From the NCBI GenBank assembly GCA_016792625.1, contig JAEUKK010000148.1, positions 19,634-83,633 of the forward strand: a DNA stretch of 64,000 nt. The letters are read 5' to 3'. The position numbers and the translations under genes are program-made. The notes under the pieces were generated by a model. The model was given only the letters and a program-made list of their open reading frames with translations. It did not search any database and had not been told where the DNA came from. Shown here piece by piece: positions 1 to 8,513 of the stretch. Every line of letters starts with the position of its first letter. Position 1 is the first letter of the stretch. The DNA is from Deltaproteobacteria bacterium. GTDB lineage: Bacteria; Myxococcota_A; UBA796; UBA2385.

Positions 1-657
1 GTGCTGGGCAGCTTCGCGCCCCCCTTGCGCGAGGCCGCCGCCGAGCAGCTGCGGGCCCTCGGCGTCGAGCTGCGCCTCGGCGCACCAGTCGAGAAGCTCG
101 ACGAGCACGGCGTCGTGGTCAAGGGTGAGCGCATCGCCGCCGGGACGGTGCTGTGGGCCGCGGGCAATGAGGCGAGCCCGATCGGCCGCAGCCTCGGGGT
201 CCCCCTGGATCGGGCCGGCCGCGTCATCGTCGGCCCCGACCTGTCGGTCGAGGGTCACCCCGACCTCTTCGTGATCGGCGACCAGGCGCACGTCGAGGGC
301 CCCACGGGGCTGGTGCCCGGCGTGGCGCCGGCCGCCCAACAGATGGGGCGCCTGGTCGCCCGCAACATCCTCGCCGACCACCAGCGCCGCCCCCGCAAGG
401 CCTTCAGCTACCGAGACAAGGGCAGCATGGCGACGATCGGCCGCAGCAAAGCGGTCGCCCAGCTCGGCCGGCTGCGGCTGCGGGGCTATCTCGCTTGGCT
501 GCTGTGGGCGATCGTGCACCTCGCCACCATCAGCACCTTCCGAAACCGCGTGCTGGTCTTCATCAAGTGGGGCTGGGCCTGGTTCACCTTCGACCGCAGC
601 AGCCGCATCGTGTGGACGCAGGCGCCCGCGCGCCCACCCCCACCGCCCGAGGGCTGA
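1..657 (+). CDS. ndh: Type II NADH dehydrogenase (NDH-2), 3' part only
   Basis: This is the C-terminal part of a single-subunit FAD-dependent NADH:quinone oxidoreductase, which passes electrons from NADH to the quinone pool at the inner membrane without pumping protons. The reading frame is open from the first base, so the true start lies upstream of the window. Visible family signatures are the second-nucleotide-site strand TVLWAAGNEASP, the FAD-contacting DLFVIGDQA segment and GVAPAAQQMG, which precedes the quinone-site region. The last about 60 residues are rich in aromatic and hydrophobic residues (YLAWLLWAIVHL, FIKWGWAWF), the usual membrane-binding tail of this family. A short Pro-rich end follows. 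The LysR gene downstream is convergent. The family call is firm; the upstream half is unseen. Confidence 0.93.
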   Translation: MLGSFAPPLREAAAEQLRALGVELRLGAPVEKLDEHGVVVKGERIAAGTVLWAAGNEASPIGRSLGVPLDRAGRVIVGPDLSVEGHPDLFVIGDQAHVEGPTGLVPGVAPAAQQMGRLVARNILADHQRRPRKAFSYRDKGSMATIGRSKAVAQLGRLRLRGYLAWLLWAIVHLATISTFRNRVLVFIKWGWAWFTFDRSSRIVWTQAPARPPPPPEG

Positions 658-702
658 AGGCTGAGGACGGAGGACGGAGCGCGGCCCCTCGGCCGCGGTG
701 GC

Positions 703-1620
703 TCAGCGCGGCGCCGGCGCCCGGGGCGGGTCGAGCGGCCCGAGGCCCAAGATCGCCCGCAGCCCCGGATGGGTCGGCCGCCGGCTGGTGGTGACCGCGA
801 ACACCTTGTCCTCAACGCCCTCGAGCAGGCCGATCGGCCGCAGGTTGTGGCGCTCGGCCAGCTCGGCTTCGACCGCGGTGGGCATGGCAATGCAGCCCAG
901 GCCCGCCTGCCCGAAAGACTTGAGCATGGCGCTGTCTTCGCACTCTGCCACCACGATGGGGCGGAGCTGCCGGTCGCCGAGCCAGGCCTCGACCGCCCGG
1001 CGGCGGCCACCCCCCTCGGCAGAGAGCAGCAGCGGCGCGCCCTCCAAGCTGGCGGGGAAGCCCGGCGCGAGCGCGGTGACCAAAGCAGGGGCGCCGTAGA
1101 GGGCCAGCGGGCTGCGCAGCAGGGGGTGGGTGTGCAGGCGCAGGCCGCGGCCGATGCCCGTGGGCGCGTCGGTCAGCACCAGATCCAGCTCGTGCAGGCC
1201 AAGCTCGGCCAAAAGGCGGTCGGGCCGGCCTTGGCGGCAGAGCAGGTGCACCGGCCGAGAGAGCAAGAGGGCCGGCTGCACGAGGCGGGCGCTCAACAGC
1301 TTGGGGAGCACGTCTGCGACGCCGATCCGAAGGCGGAGCACCGCCGCGGCGCTGCCCACGTCGCGCAGCCCCGCCTGGAGCTCTTGACCCAAGCCGAAGA
1401 TCTGGTCGGCCGACTCCAACGCGGCCCGGCCAGCCTCAGTCAGCTCCATCCCGCGGCCGCGGCGCACGAAGAGCTCGACGCCGAGCTGGTCTTCAAGCTG
1501 GCGGACCTGGGCAGACACCGTCGAGGGCGCGAGGCGCAGCTTCTCAGCGGCGGCGGTGAGCCGCCCCTCGCGGGCCACCAGCCAGAAGCAGTGGAGGTGG
1601 TGGTAATTGAGCCACTCCAT
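703..1620 (-). CDS. LysR-family transcriptional regulator, NhaR-like
   Basis: This 305-residue protein is a full-length LysR-type regulator. A winged helix-turn-helix occupies about residues 4-62 (LTAAAEKLRLAPSTVSAQVR is the core), followed by the effector-binding periplasmic-binding-protein-like domain. The N-terminus beginning MEWLNYHHLHCFW resembles NhaR-type regulators, which in enterobacteria control sodium/proton antiporters; no antiporter gene lies next to it, so the effector is unknown. The ATG at 1620 was chosen because the family normally begins two or three residues before the LNYHHL segment; a start 30 bases further upstream is possible in the same frame. It is convergent with ndh and divergent from a pseudogene, so no target operon is evident. 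Confidence 0.88.
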   Translation of the reverse strand: MEWLNYHHLHCFWLVAREGRLTAAAEKLRLAPSTVSAQVRQLEDQLGVELFVRRGRGMELTEAGRAALESADQIFGLGQELQAGLRDVGSAAAVLRLRIGVADVLPKLLSARLVQPALLLSRPVHLLCRQGRPDRLLAELGLHELDLVLTDAPTGIGRGLRLHTHPLLRSPLALYGAPALVTALAPGFPASLEGAPLLLSAEGGGRRRAVEAWLGDRQLRPIVVAECEDSAMLKSFGQAGLGCIAMPTAVEAELAERHNLRPIGLLEGVEDKVFAVTTSRRPTHPGLRAILGLGPLDPPRAPAPR

Positions 1621-1653
1621 GCCCGACCTCTTCGATTGAACCGAACGCAAGGG

Positions 1654-2643
1654 GTGGAACTATCTCATCGTCGGCGCCGCGCACGCACCTACGGCATCGA
1701 GATCGACCTGACGATGATCCCCGAAAATTCCGAAGACACCGATGGCGCGGTCGAGCACCAGCAGACCCACGACGTGGCCCAGTGCCGGCGGTTCACCACC
1801 CGACCGGGCAGCCTGCAGGTGCATACGGCGGCATTTGAGATCGCCCGCCGCAAGGGCGCCCGCCGGCTGACCTGCGGCCACACAGCCAACATCATGAAGC
1901 TGACCGATGGCCTCTTCCCCGAGACCTTCTACGAGGTTACCCGGTCCTACCCCGAGCTGCGGGCCGATGAACTCATCGTCGACGACATGGCGATGAAGCT
2001 CACCACCGAGCCGCAGGCCTTCGACGTGGTCGTGCTGCTCAGCGGCGCGATGATGCTGCGCGGCTTGAGCTGTTTCAGTCCGCCGCCCGCATCGAGGCCG
2101 CGGCCGGCCCCGCGCTGCGGGCCCTGCACCGCCCCCTCGACCTCGCCACCCCGGCGCCCCGGCCCCGCACCGCCGACTTCACCGCCGCCTTCTTGGCCCA
2201 CCTGCCGCCGCCCGAGGCAGTGGCCGGCCAGCGCGACGACCTCGGCGCGGGCTTCGTCGTCCCCGCCCGGCCGACCATCCAGCGCATAATGGCCACGCCC
2301 AAGCCGGCCGAAGAGAGCTGCGCGGGTATCGACATCTTCGTCGAGTCCACCGCGACAGCCTCATCCCTCGCCGCCCAGATCCGCCCGCTGGTGCCCCCGG
2401 GGCCTCACGCTCAGCCTGATCAGCAACCGCGGCACCCAGGTCTGGCCGCGGGCCAGCCCGCTGACCGCGTGCGTGAACCACGACCGCGTGCGCCTCGAGC
2501 GCGCGCCCGACGCGCCGGCCCCCCGGGGCGCCGCCTTGCTGCAGGTGGCGGCGGCGGTCGATGAGGTGGCGCGGGTCTGCTCGACCGAGCTGCTGCTGCA
2601 GCTGGGGGAGAAGAAGGGGTACTCGTTGGCGCAGGGGCAGTAG
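1654..2643 (+). pseudogene. Decayed isocitrate dehydrogenase (Thermus/Rickettsia-type) remnant
   Basis: Fragments of an isocitrate dehydrogenase are spread over two frames. Frame 1 (about 1660-2050) gives GIEIDLTMIPENSEDTDGA, then a TRPGS...FEIARRKGARRLTC...NIMKLTDGLF segment and a FDVVVL strand, matching the family core. The match then breaks where the NADP-binding NLYGDILSD region should be. Frame 3 (about 2061-2400) carries AGIDIFVES, and frame 1 again (2401-2643) carries LTLSLISNRGTQVWP and a terminal helix ending at TAG 2641. These last pieces match the extra C-terminal domain of the long Thermus/Rickettsia-type enzymes. The N-terminal about 130 residues are missing, at least two frameshifts and one internal deletion are needed, and conserved active-site residues are altered. 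It is therefore not a working gene. Confidence 0.8.
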
Positions 2644-2717
2644 GGACGGGAGGGGAAGGATCGGGCAGGGACGGGCTCTCGGGCGTCGGCGCGGGAGGGG
2701 CTGGGGTCGGCCGTCCC

Positions 2718-4877
2718 TTACTCCTCCTCTCCTGCAAAACGCACCGGCAGGGCGACCAGCTCACCGCCGTCCTCGCCGTGCGACCGCTCGACCTCCAGGC
2801 CCAGCCCCAAGGCGTCCACCGCGCCCGCGGCTCCGGCCCACTGCGCGATGCCGACCAGCGCCGACATGACCTCCAGCTCGCCGTCTTCGCCGACCAGCTC
2901 CTCCAACGGCATGGACCTGCCCGCGACCTGAACGCCGCGCACGCGGTCACCGGTCCGAAGGCCGAGGGCCTCCGCGTCTCCGCCGGCGAGCACCTCGTCG
3001 ACCAGCAGGCCCTCTTCATCGACGCTGAGCTCGAGGCCCATCGCATCGAGCGGGTCCTCTGCCTCGCCGCCCAAGGTCACCTGAGCCGTGCGCCCGGCGT
3101 GGACCTCGACGGTGGCGCTGTCCCAGAGCATTGGGAACAGGTCTACCGTCCAAGGGCCTGGAGCAAGCCCCATTGCAGTATATCCACAATCAACCCCCGT
3201 AAAGTCCAGTCCACGCCCAGATTCGGGCCCGCTGAGCATTCCACCCTTCCACTTCGATGGTGTCGATCTACCCACCTCCACCCCCGTTAGCGGGTCGATG
3301 CACCGCAGCGCGATTCCCCCATAGTTGGCCGGGTCGATGGCCCCCAGATCGCGCAGCTCACCCTCCTGCAGCCCGCCGACGCGGACTCGTGCCAAGTGCA
3401 CGCGGCGGCCAGCCCGTGCTTCCGGCGCGGTATCCTCGGTGCCCCGGCGAGAGATCTCCACGCTCCAGTCGCCTGGCGCTAGCCCGACCAGCTCCCAGCG
3501 CCCATCGGGCTGCACCTGCGTGCTCTCTGATCTCATGGTCATCCGTACCACCGTGTAGATGTCGGGGGCGATGCGGTGCACCCGGACGGTGACCTCATCG
3601 TCCGGGAGATGCCCCAGCAGCAGGCCCTTGACCCCACCATCGCCCGGGTCCAGCACCACGAGGTCTACGTCATCAGGCACGCTGACCTCAAGACCGCCGC
3701 CCCGCACCACGGCATCAGTGTCCGGGCAATGGCATAGAGCGCGCGCCTCGGCCGGAGCATCGTCGGCGGGCAACAGCGCTGTATCGCCGATGACACACTC
3801 GCCCGCATTGAACCGCGGCGTCATGGGCCCGCCGCAGCGCAGCTCAGGGCAGCCGCCGTCGGGGAAGCCCTGGCAGATGACAGCCACCCCGCGGGCCTCA
3901 GCCAAGCGCAGCTCGACCTCGGGCCAAGGCTCGGTGGGCGCGTCCAGCGCCGGCACCCAGGCAGCGGCGGGCAGAGCGCCCTCTGCCACAGCCAACACCC
4001 GCAGCTCAGGCTCTTCGCCGACCGCGCCGCGGTGGTGCGGCCCCCGGGGCAAGGGCAGCGCGAAGCGGCCGTCTGGCCCGGTGCGGGCGGTGGCCATGGG
4101 CCAGCCAGACCGGCGGAGCGGCGCCGTCGAGGCACGAACACCGGCATTCGGGGCGGACGGGCGGGCGTCGGCCCGCGCCTCAGCCACCTCGACCAGGGCG
4201 CCCTCCACGGGAGCACCGTCGGCGTCGAGCACCCGGCCCTTGAGCGGCGCGAGGGGGCGCAGGCGCAGCTCGACGATTGCATCGTCCTCTGGCTCCACAT
4301 CAGCGAAACGCTCAAGGTCGGCCGCCGCGTCGGTCCACGCGCTGAGCCGCACGAAGGCCCCGCAGGGCAGGCCGCCGACCGGGTGCTCGACGCCGAGGGG
4401 GACCTCAAGCTGCACCGGCGCCGAGGCAGGCGCGTCGCCCGTTCGCTCCACCTCGATGCGGACCACGGCCGCGCCTTCAAATTGCGATCCCTGGGGGTCA
4501 AAGCGCAGCCTGCTGCGCTGTGCGTGGGCCACGATCACGTCCCCCTCATTGGGCGCCCCGCGCACCGACGCGCGCAGCTCGCCAAAGGCGCGCACCGCCT
4601 CTGCAGAGGGGGGCTCCTTGACGTAGGCCTCGGCCGGCGCGACCCGGACGCGCAGGCCACAGTCGCCCGAGGCCGCCGGTAACGGCGCGGGGGCGGCCCA
4701 GGCGCGCGCAGCGGGCCGCGGCGGCGGCAGGCTGTCGCGCAGCGCGGCCAGCAGCAGCGCGAGGGTGGCCGCGGGCAGCACCAAGACCAGGGTCGCGCAG
4801 CCCAGGGCCCAAGCCCAGGGTGAGCTGCCGCGCGCGGGGGCCGGCGGCCGCCCGGGTGTGGGGTCAAGCGAAGGCAT
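2718..4877 (-). CDS. Membrane-anchored protein with carboxypeptidase-regulatory-like and PDZ-like domains (paralogue A)
   Basis: This 719-residue protein has a short cytoplasmic N-terminus, one transmembrane helix at about residues 21-45 and a large presumably periplasmic part. It includes a carboxypeptidase-regulatory-like beta sandwich (GRVLDADGAPVEGALVEVAE) and a C-terminal PDZ-like unit (about the last 100 residues: SVDEEGLLVDEVLAGGDAEA then LGLRTGDRVRGVQVAG). No catalytic motif is visible. The start at ATG 4877 (MPSLDPTP) is set by alignment with its paralogue at 8514-10571, which begins MPRHSTPP just before an equivalent helix; an open frame continues upstream to 5075 but looks non-coding. 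The two paralogues flank a pair of coiled-coil genes. Function is unknown; substrate binding or scaffolding at the envelope is a guess. Confidence 0.78.
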   Translation of the reverse strand: MPSLDPTPGRPPAPARGSSPWAWALGCATLVLVLPAATLALLLAALRDSLPPPRPAARAWAAPAPLPAASGDCGLRVRVAPAEAYVKEPPSAEAVRAFGELRASVRGAPNEGDVIVAHAQRSRLRFDPQGSQFEGAAVVRIEVERTGDAPASAPVQLEVPLGVEHPVGGLPCGAFVRLSAWTDAAADLERFADVEPEDDAIVELRLRPLAPLKGRVLDADGAPVEGALVEVAEARADARPSAPNAGVRASTAPLRRSGWPMATARTGPDGRFALPLPRGPHHRGAVGEEPELRVLAVAEGALPAAAWVPALDAPTEPWPEVELRLAEARGVAVICQGFPDGGCPELRCGGPMTPRFNAGECVIGDTALLPADDAPAEARALCHCPDTDAVVRGGGLEVSVPDDVDLVVLDPGDGGVKGLLLGHLPDDEVTVRVHRIAPDIYTVVRMTMRSESTQVQPDGRWELVGLAPGDWSVEISRRGTEDTAPEARAGRRVHLARVRVGGLQEGELRDLGAIDPANYGGIALRCIDPLTGVEVGRSTPSKWKGGMLSGPESGRGLDFTGVDCGYTAMGLAPGPWTVDLFPMLWDSATVEVHAGRTAQVTLGGEAEDPLDAMGLELSVDEEGLLVDEVLAGGDAEALGLRTGDRVRGVQVAGRSMPLEELVGEDGELEVMSALVGIAQWAGAAGAVDALGLGLEVERSHGEDGGELVALPVRFAGEEE

Positions 4878-5248
4878 GGCGAGGCTCCAGGGCCGACGGC
4901 GGGGCCAGACAGACCCGGGGGAGCCTACACCAAGGGGTCGGGTGGAGCGAGGGGTCGGGCGGGTACAGCGGGGGTACAGGGGGAGGGATTTCAGAGCTGA
5001 AATCGCCCGGGCCCGCTCGCTGGCGCTCGCTTCGTTTTGGTGGCGGACCCGCTGGGCCCGCGCGCGGGGTGCCAACGCGAAGGGGCAGGTGCGCCCGGCG
5101 CAGCGAGGTCAAAGGACGAAGGGGTCGCAGTGTCTCAGCGATGTTGCCACAGAGAGCAATGGCGGTCTTTTTCCCCCTACGGCCTCCCTGTTCGCGATGG
5201 GGACCTGGCGAGTTTGGCAGAGCTTCGTTGAGGACCTCCGCGTTGCCA
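4878..5248. other. Intergenic stretch without a recognisable gene
   Basis: No convincing coding signal is seen on either strand. The part from about 5110 to 5340 is visibly less GC-rich than the surroundings (for example the run tctttttccccctacgg near 5166) and its open frames lack the codon-position bias of the neighbours. Together with the truncated kinase stub that follows, this looks like a scar of deleted or rearranged DNA, though that is inference. Confidence 0.5.
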
Positions 5249-5557
5249 TCAGAGGCTACCTGCGCAGCCAACCAATTCAGCGGGCTCAGAGTAGGGCTGC
5301 GTTCCGCTTCCCAGAAGCCAGGAGGAAGCGACGACATCAGCGAACACCGGAGGGTCCCTGGATGGGTCAATGTTAGCGCTTATGGGGTCAAGCGCGTGGG
5401 CGGTGTCGTGCGTGTCGACCGCCTCCCACACCTCGCCAAAGCTGCCCGCTCCCAGCGCGCGCACCAGCCGCAGGCCGTCGATCAGCGCGCCGGGGGCGAC
5501 GCCGCCCTGGCCTTCGTCCTCGCCCCAGCCGCTCGACGGCGCTTGTGCGCTCGACAT
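5249..5557 (-). pseudogene. Truncated Ser/Thr protein kinase stub
   Basis: A 102-codon frame starts at ATG 5557 and begins like a bacterial Hanks-type kinase: residues about 25-50 read LIDGLRLVRALGAGSFGEVW, the first strand and glycine-rich ATP loop. After residue about 50 the similarity stops abruptly; the VAIK lysine, HRD and DFG motifs are all absent and the remaining codons look random. Only the first tenth of a kinase gene survives, so it is almost certainly non-functional. It lies upstream of and divergent to the coiled-coil gene at 5754, and may mark a deletion that removed the rest of the kinase. Confidence 0.72.
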
Positions 5558-5753
5558 CGCCACCCCCGCGCGCACGCCTAACCTGCGCGCGCGACCCCGC
5601 CCCGCCGACACGCCGGGACAAGGCCCTGTCCCGCCCGATCAGGTGCGCCGCACGCCGCGCAGATGTAGGCTGGGGCACCGCGGCCGACCGCGCCCATCGA
5701 GCCCCACCCACGCCCTCCCTGCTCGCCCGCCCTCACCTTGGGGTCCCCCGCGC

Positions 5754-7016
5754 ATGTCCACGCCCCGCCCCGCCGCGAGCACCGCGCCCCCGCCCGTCGA
5801 TGGTCCGCTGCGCGACGCCCAGTCCAGCGCCCTCGAGAAGCTCGGCGAACACCTCAGAGACCTCGACCCGGGGCCGCGGGCCCGGCCGCGCAGCTTCGCC
5901 GACGGGCAGCGCCTGATCGCCGACGCCGAGGCGCGGCTGCAGCTCGCCGCCCGGCAGCTCGAAGAACGCGAGGCGAAGCGCGCCAAGCTTGAGGGCCAGC
6001 TTCAGCGCCTCGACTCCGCCCGCCCGGGCCTGAAGGCCACCGAGGTGCAGGCGGTGCTCGACCAAGCCCAGGTGCTCGACGGCAAGCTGCTCGAGGCCGG
6101 CACGCTCAAGACCCGCCTCGACGAGGGGCTGCGCAGCCTGCGCCCCAAGGTGCACAAGCTCATCAGCGAGAAGCTGCAGCCGGTCATCGCCGCGCGGGGC
6201 GACCAGATGGTGGCCTCGGTCGACCCGGCCGGTCAGAAGGGGCTCGAGGCCGAGCTGCCCGAGTGGGTGACCCGGTGGGAAGAGTATGTGCGCCTCAACC
6301 TCGACCACGACCTCGCCAACCTCACCGAAGATCTGTGGCAGCGCCTCGACAAAGAGCCCCTGGTGCTGCCGCCGCCCACCTTGCCGCCGCTGCCGGTCGT
6401 GCAGCTCAAGTACGACCTGCAGCTCCCGACGGTGAACGTCGAGCGCGACGCGGTCGAGATGGGCAGCGGCATGTTGCGCCACGGCCGCAGCCTCATCTAC
6501 GGCCTGATGTCGGTGGCTGGCCTCGCCGGCCTTCGCGGCTCGGGCGGCGGCGCCGCCGAGGCGGGCGACCGGCTGCTTTTTGGCCTGGGCGCGGTGCTCA
6601 TGATGGTCGGCGCGGCGGCCTTCGGGGCTTACCAGACCCGGCGTGACCGGGCCCGCGAAGAGCGGCGGCTAAACGAGCAGGCCCGCGAGCGCGCCGAGCG
6701 GGCGGTGCGCGACGCGGTCAACCACTGGCTCGACCGCTGTAAGGACCGCTTTCAGCTGCAGTTCACGACCCGCATGCGCGACCAGCGCCTCGTCCTGCGG
6801 CGCTGGGTCGAGGCCGAGGTGCGGCCCACCCTCCAGCGGGTGCGGCAGCAGAGCGATGATCTTGAGCGCCAGAAGGCCGAGGCAAAGGCTGGTCTCGACA
6901 AGCTGCGCGAGGCCCGTGACGTGCCCGACACCAAGCAGGTCGAGCGCTTGCGTGCCACGCTCCAGGCGGCCCGCGAGCAGCTGGCGCTGGGTCCTGCGCC
7001 CGCTGACGGTCGCTGA
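5754..7016 (+). CDS. Coiled-coil membrane protein with two transmembrane helices, unknown function
   Basis: I do not recognise this 420-residue protein. Residues about 45-135 are charged and heptad-like (coiled coil), there is a Pro-rich linker near 203-214, then two hydrophobic segments at about 247-262 and 273-293 separated by a Gly/Ala loop, then a second long charged helical region (about 295-410). The topology suggests a hairpin membrane anchor with both coiled-coil arms on the same side, probably cytoplasmic. ATG 5754 (MSTPRPAAS) was chosen because coding character begins there; the open frame upstream runs through the kinase-stub region. It is followed by another coiled-coil gene on the same strand 153 bases later, suggesting a common assembly. 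Confidence 0.75.
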   Translation: MSTPRPAASTAPPPVDGPLRDAQSSALEKLGEHLRDLDPGPRARPRSFADGQRLIADAEARLQLAARQLEEREAKRAKLEGQLQRLDSARPGLKATEVQAVLDQAQVLDGKLLEAGTLKTRLDEGLRSLRPKVHKLISEKLQPVIAARGDQMVASVDPAGQKGLEAELPEWVTRWEEYVRLNLDHDLANLTEDLWQRLDKEPLVLPPPTLPPLPVVQLKYDLQLPTVNVERDAVEMGSGMLRHGRSLIYGLMSVAGLAGLRGSGGGAAEAGDRLLFGLGAVLMMVGAAAFGAYQTRRDRAREERRLNEQARERAERAVRDAVNHWLDRCKDRFQLQFTTRMRDQRLVLRRWVEAEVRPTLQRVRQQSDDLERQKAEAKAGLDKLREARDVPDTKQVERLRATLQAAREQLALGPAPADGR

Positions 7017-7169
7017 ACCGCTGCTGCCTAGCCCTGCTGCGGCACCGTGCGCCGCGCCGATCAAACAACGGGTATCCGAGAGCGCCCCACCGGGCGCAGC
7101 CCACGCCCCTCCCCGCGCCCTCTGAACTGCCCGTACCCCGCTTCGCCCACACCACACTCCGAGGTCCTG

Positions 7170-8462
7170 ATGAGCACCGCCGACACCTGCGCGCCGCCGC
7201 CCCCCGACTGCGCGCCGACCGCCACAGACGGCCCGGATGTCCCGGTCGTCCCGAGCGCCCCGGTGCCGTTCGCTCCGGTCGTCCCGGTGCCGAGCGTGGC
7301 GAGCGGGGGCGCCGATGCCGAAGGCGGCCTGCTGCAGCTCATCGAGCGAATCGTGCTGCAGATCGCGCCCGCCGGGCTCGTCGATGATGATGGCGCCCGG
7401 GCCCGCGCCGCCGCGCTGACCGGCGCGTGCGGCGACGCGGCCCAGGCCTCCTGCGACGAGGCGATCGCCCGGCTGCACGCCGAAGAGGCGGCGGTCCAGC
7501 AGCGTGTCCACGACCTCATCCAGAGCGCCGAGGCGGCGCTGGCCACGCTCACCGAGACCCACCGCGCGGCGCTCGATGACGCGGCGGCCCACGCGCGGGG
7601 CGCGCTGCAGGCCGAGGCCAGCGCCATCGAGGCCCGACTGACCGAGGGCACCGCCGAGGTCCGCCTGCTGGTCGATGACCTGCGCAAGGGCACGGCCGAG
7701 CTCGACGCCCGCCTCGACGCCGGCGCTGAGCGCCTCGAGGGGCTGAGCGCGCAGGCCACCGCGACGGTGCACGCCCGCATCGACGAGGCGCAGCAGCGGC
7801 TCGAGGGCCTGCAGGCCGAGGGCCTCGCGCGCCTTGAGGCCCGCACCGAGCAGCTGCAGGCTGAGGTCAGCCAGACCTTGCAGAGCGCCACCGCCGCGCT
7901 GCAGGCCGAAGGCGGCGGGCTGCTTCACCGCCTGCGCGAGCGCTTCACCGAGGGCGAGGGCCTGCTGCGCGACCGCAAAGACCGGGCGCTGGCCGCCCTC
8001 GACGAGCGCGCCGACGCGAAGCTCGAGGCCCTGACCGAGCTCGGCGACGGCCAGGGCGAGCGCCTGCGCGAGGTCGGCACCGAGCTGCGGGGCAGCCTCA
8101 AAGAAGAACAAGACGGCATCCTCGCGCGCCTGCGCGAGAAGGGCGAAGACCTGCGCGAGCGCCTCTCCGGCGCGGGCCACGAGCACCGCGAGCGCCTACG
8201 CGAAGTTGAGGACGAGGGCCGCACCCGGCTCGGTGAGCGCCTGCGCGACCTGATCGACCAGCTCGATGACCGGCGCGAGCGCCTCAAGCGCGACGTCGAC
8301 GACGAGGTCGAGCGCGCCAAAGACGAGCGCCGCGAGCTGCGCGAGCGCCTTCGCAACGTGCGCCACGTGCTGGTCGACATCGGCCAGACCATCGCGCGCC
8401 AGGTGCCGGTGGTGGGCGACGCGATCGCGAACATGGCCGACCAGCTCGACGAGTCCTTCTGA
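7170..8462 (+). CDS. Long coiled-coil protein (RERL-rich), unknown function
   Basis: This 430-residue protein has a Pro/Val-rich N-terminal 45 residues and then an almost uninterrupted helical, highly charged region (about 90-405) dominated by Arg, Glu, Leu and Ala, with recurring LRERL/LREV-type segments of roughly 11 residues. This pattern resembles apolipoprotein-like or Tar-like amphipathic coiled coils, but I cannot name a family. A short conserved-looking tail (DIGQTIARQVPVVGDAIA) ends the protein and could be a membrane-interacting helix. ATG 7170 (MSTADTC) is used; an upstream in-frame start at 7047 would add a low-complexity leader. No enzymatic motif is present. It probably works with the preceding membrane coiled-coil protein. 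Confidence 0.75.
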   Translation: MSTADTCAPPPPDCAPTATDGPDVPVVPSAPVPFAPVVPVPSVASGGADAEGGLLQLIERIVLQIAPAGLVDDDGARARAAALTGACGDAAQASCDEAIARLHAEEAAVQQRVHDLIQSAEAALATLTETHRAALDDAAAHARGALQAEASAIEARLTEGTAEVRLLVDDLRKGTAELDARLDAGAERLEGLSAQATATVHARIDEAQQRLEGLQAEGLARLEARTEQLQAEVSQTLQSATAALQAEGGGLLHRLRERFTEGEGLLRDRKDRALAALDERADAKLEALTELGDGQGERLREVGTELRGSLKEEQDGILARLREKGEDLRERLSGAGHEHRERLREVEDEGRTRLGERLRDLIDQLDDRRERLKRDVDDEVERAKDERRELRERLRNVRHVLVDIGQTIARQVPVVGDAIANMADQLDESF

Positions 8463-8513
8463 GCGCAGGGCAGCGGGGCAGCGGGGGTGACCCGTCCGCC
8501 TGCCTCCTCCCCC

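Noticed and set aside
769..2289. A 506-codon plus-strand frame spanning the LysR gene and the start of the pseudogene
   Set aside because: The first about 290 codons are a shadow of the LysR gene in the opposite frame; only the segment after about 1654 has homology, and that belongs to the decayed dehydrogenase.
6669..8186. A 505-codon minus-strand frame opposite the coiled-coil genes
   Set aside because: The composition is low-complexity Ala/Gln/Leu, reflecting the heptad-rich coding strand; no domain or ribosome-binding site supports it.
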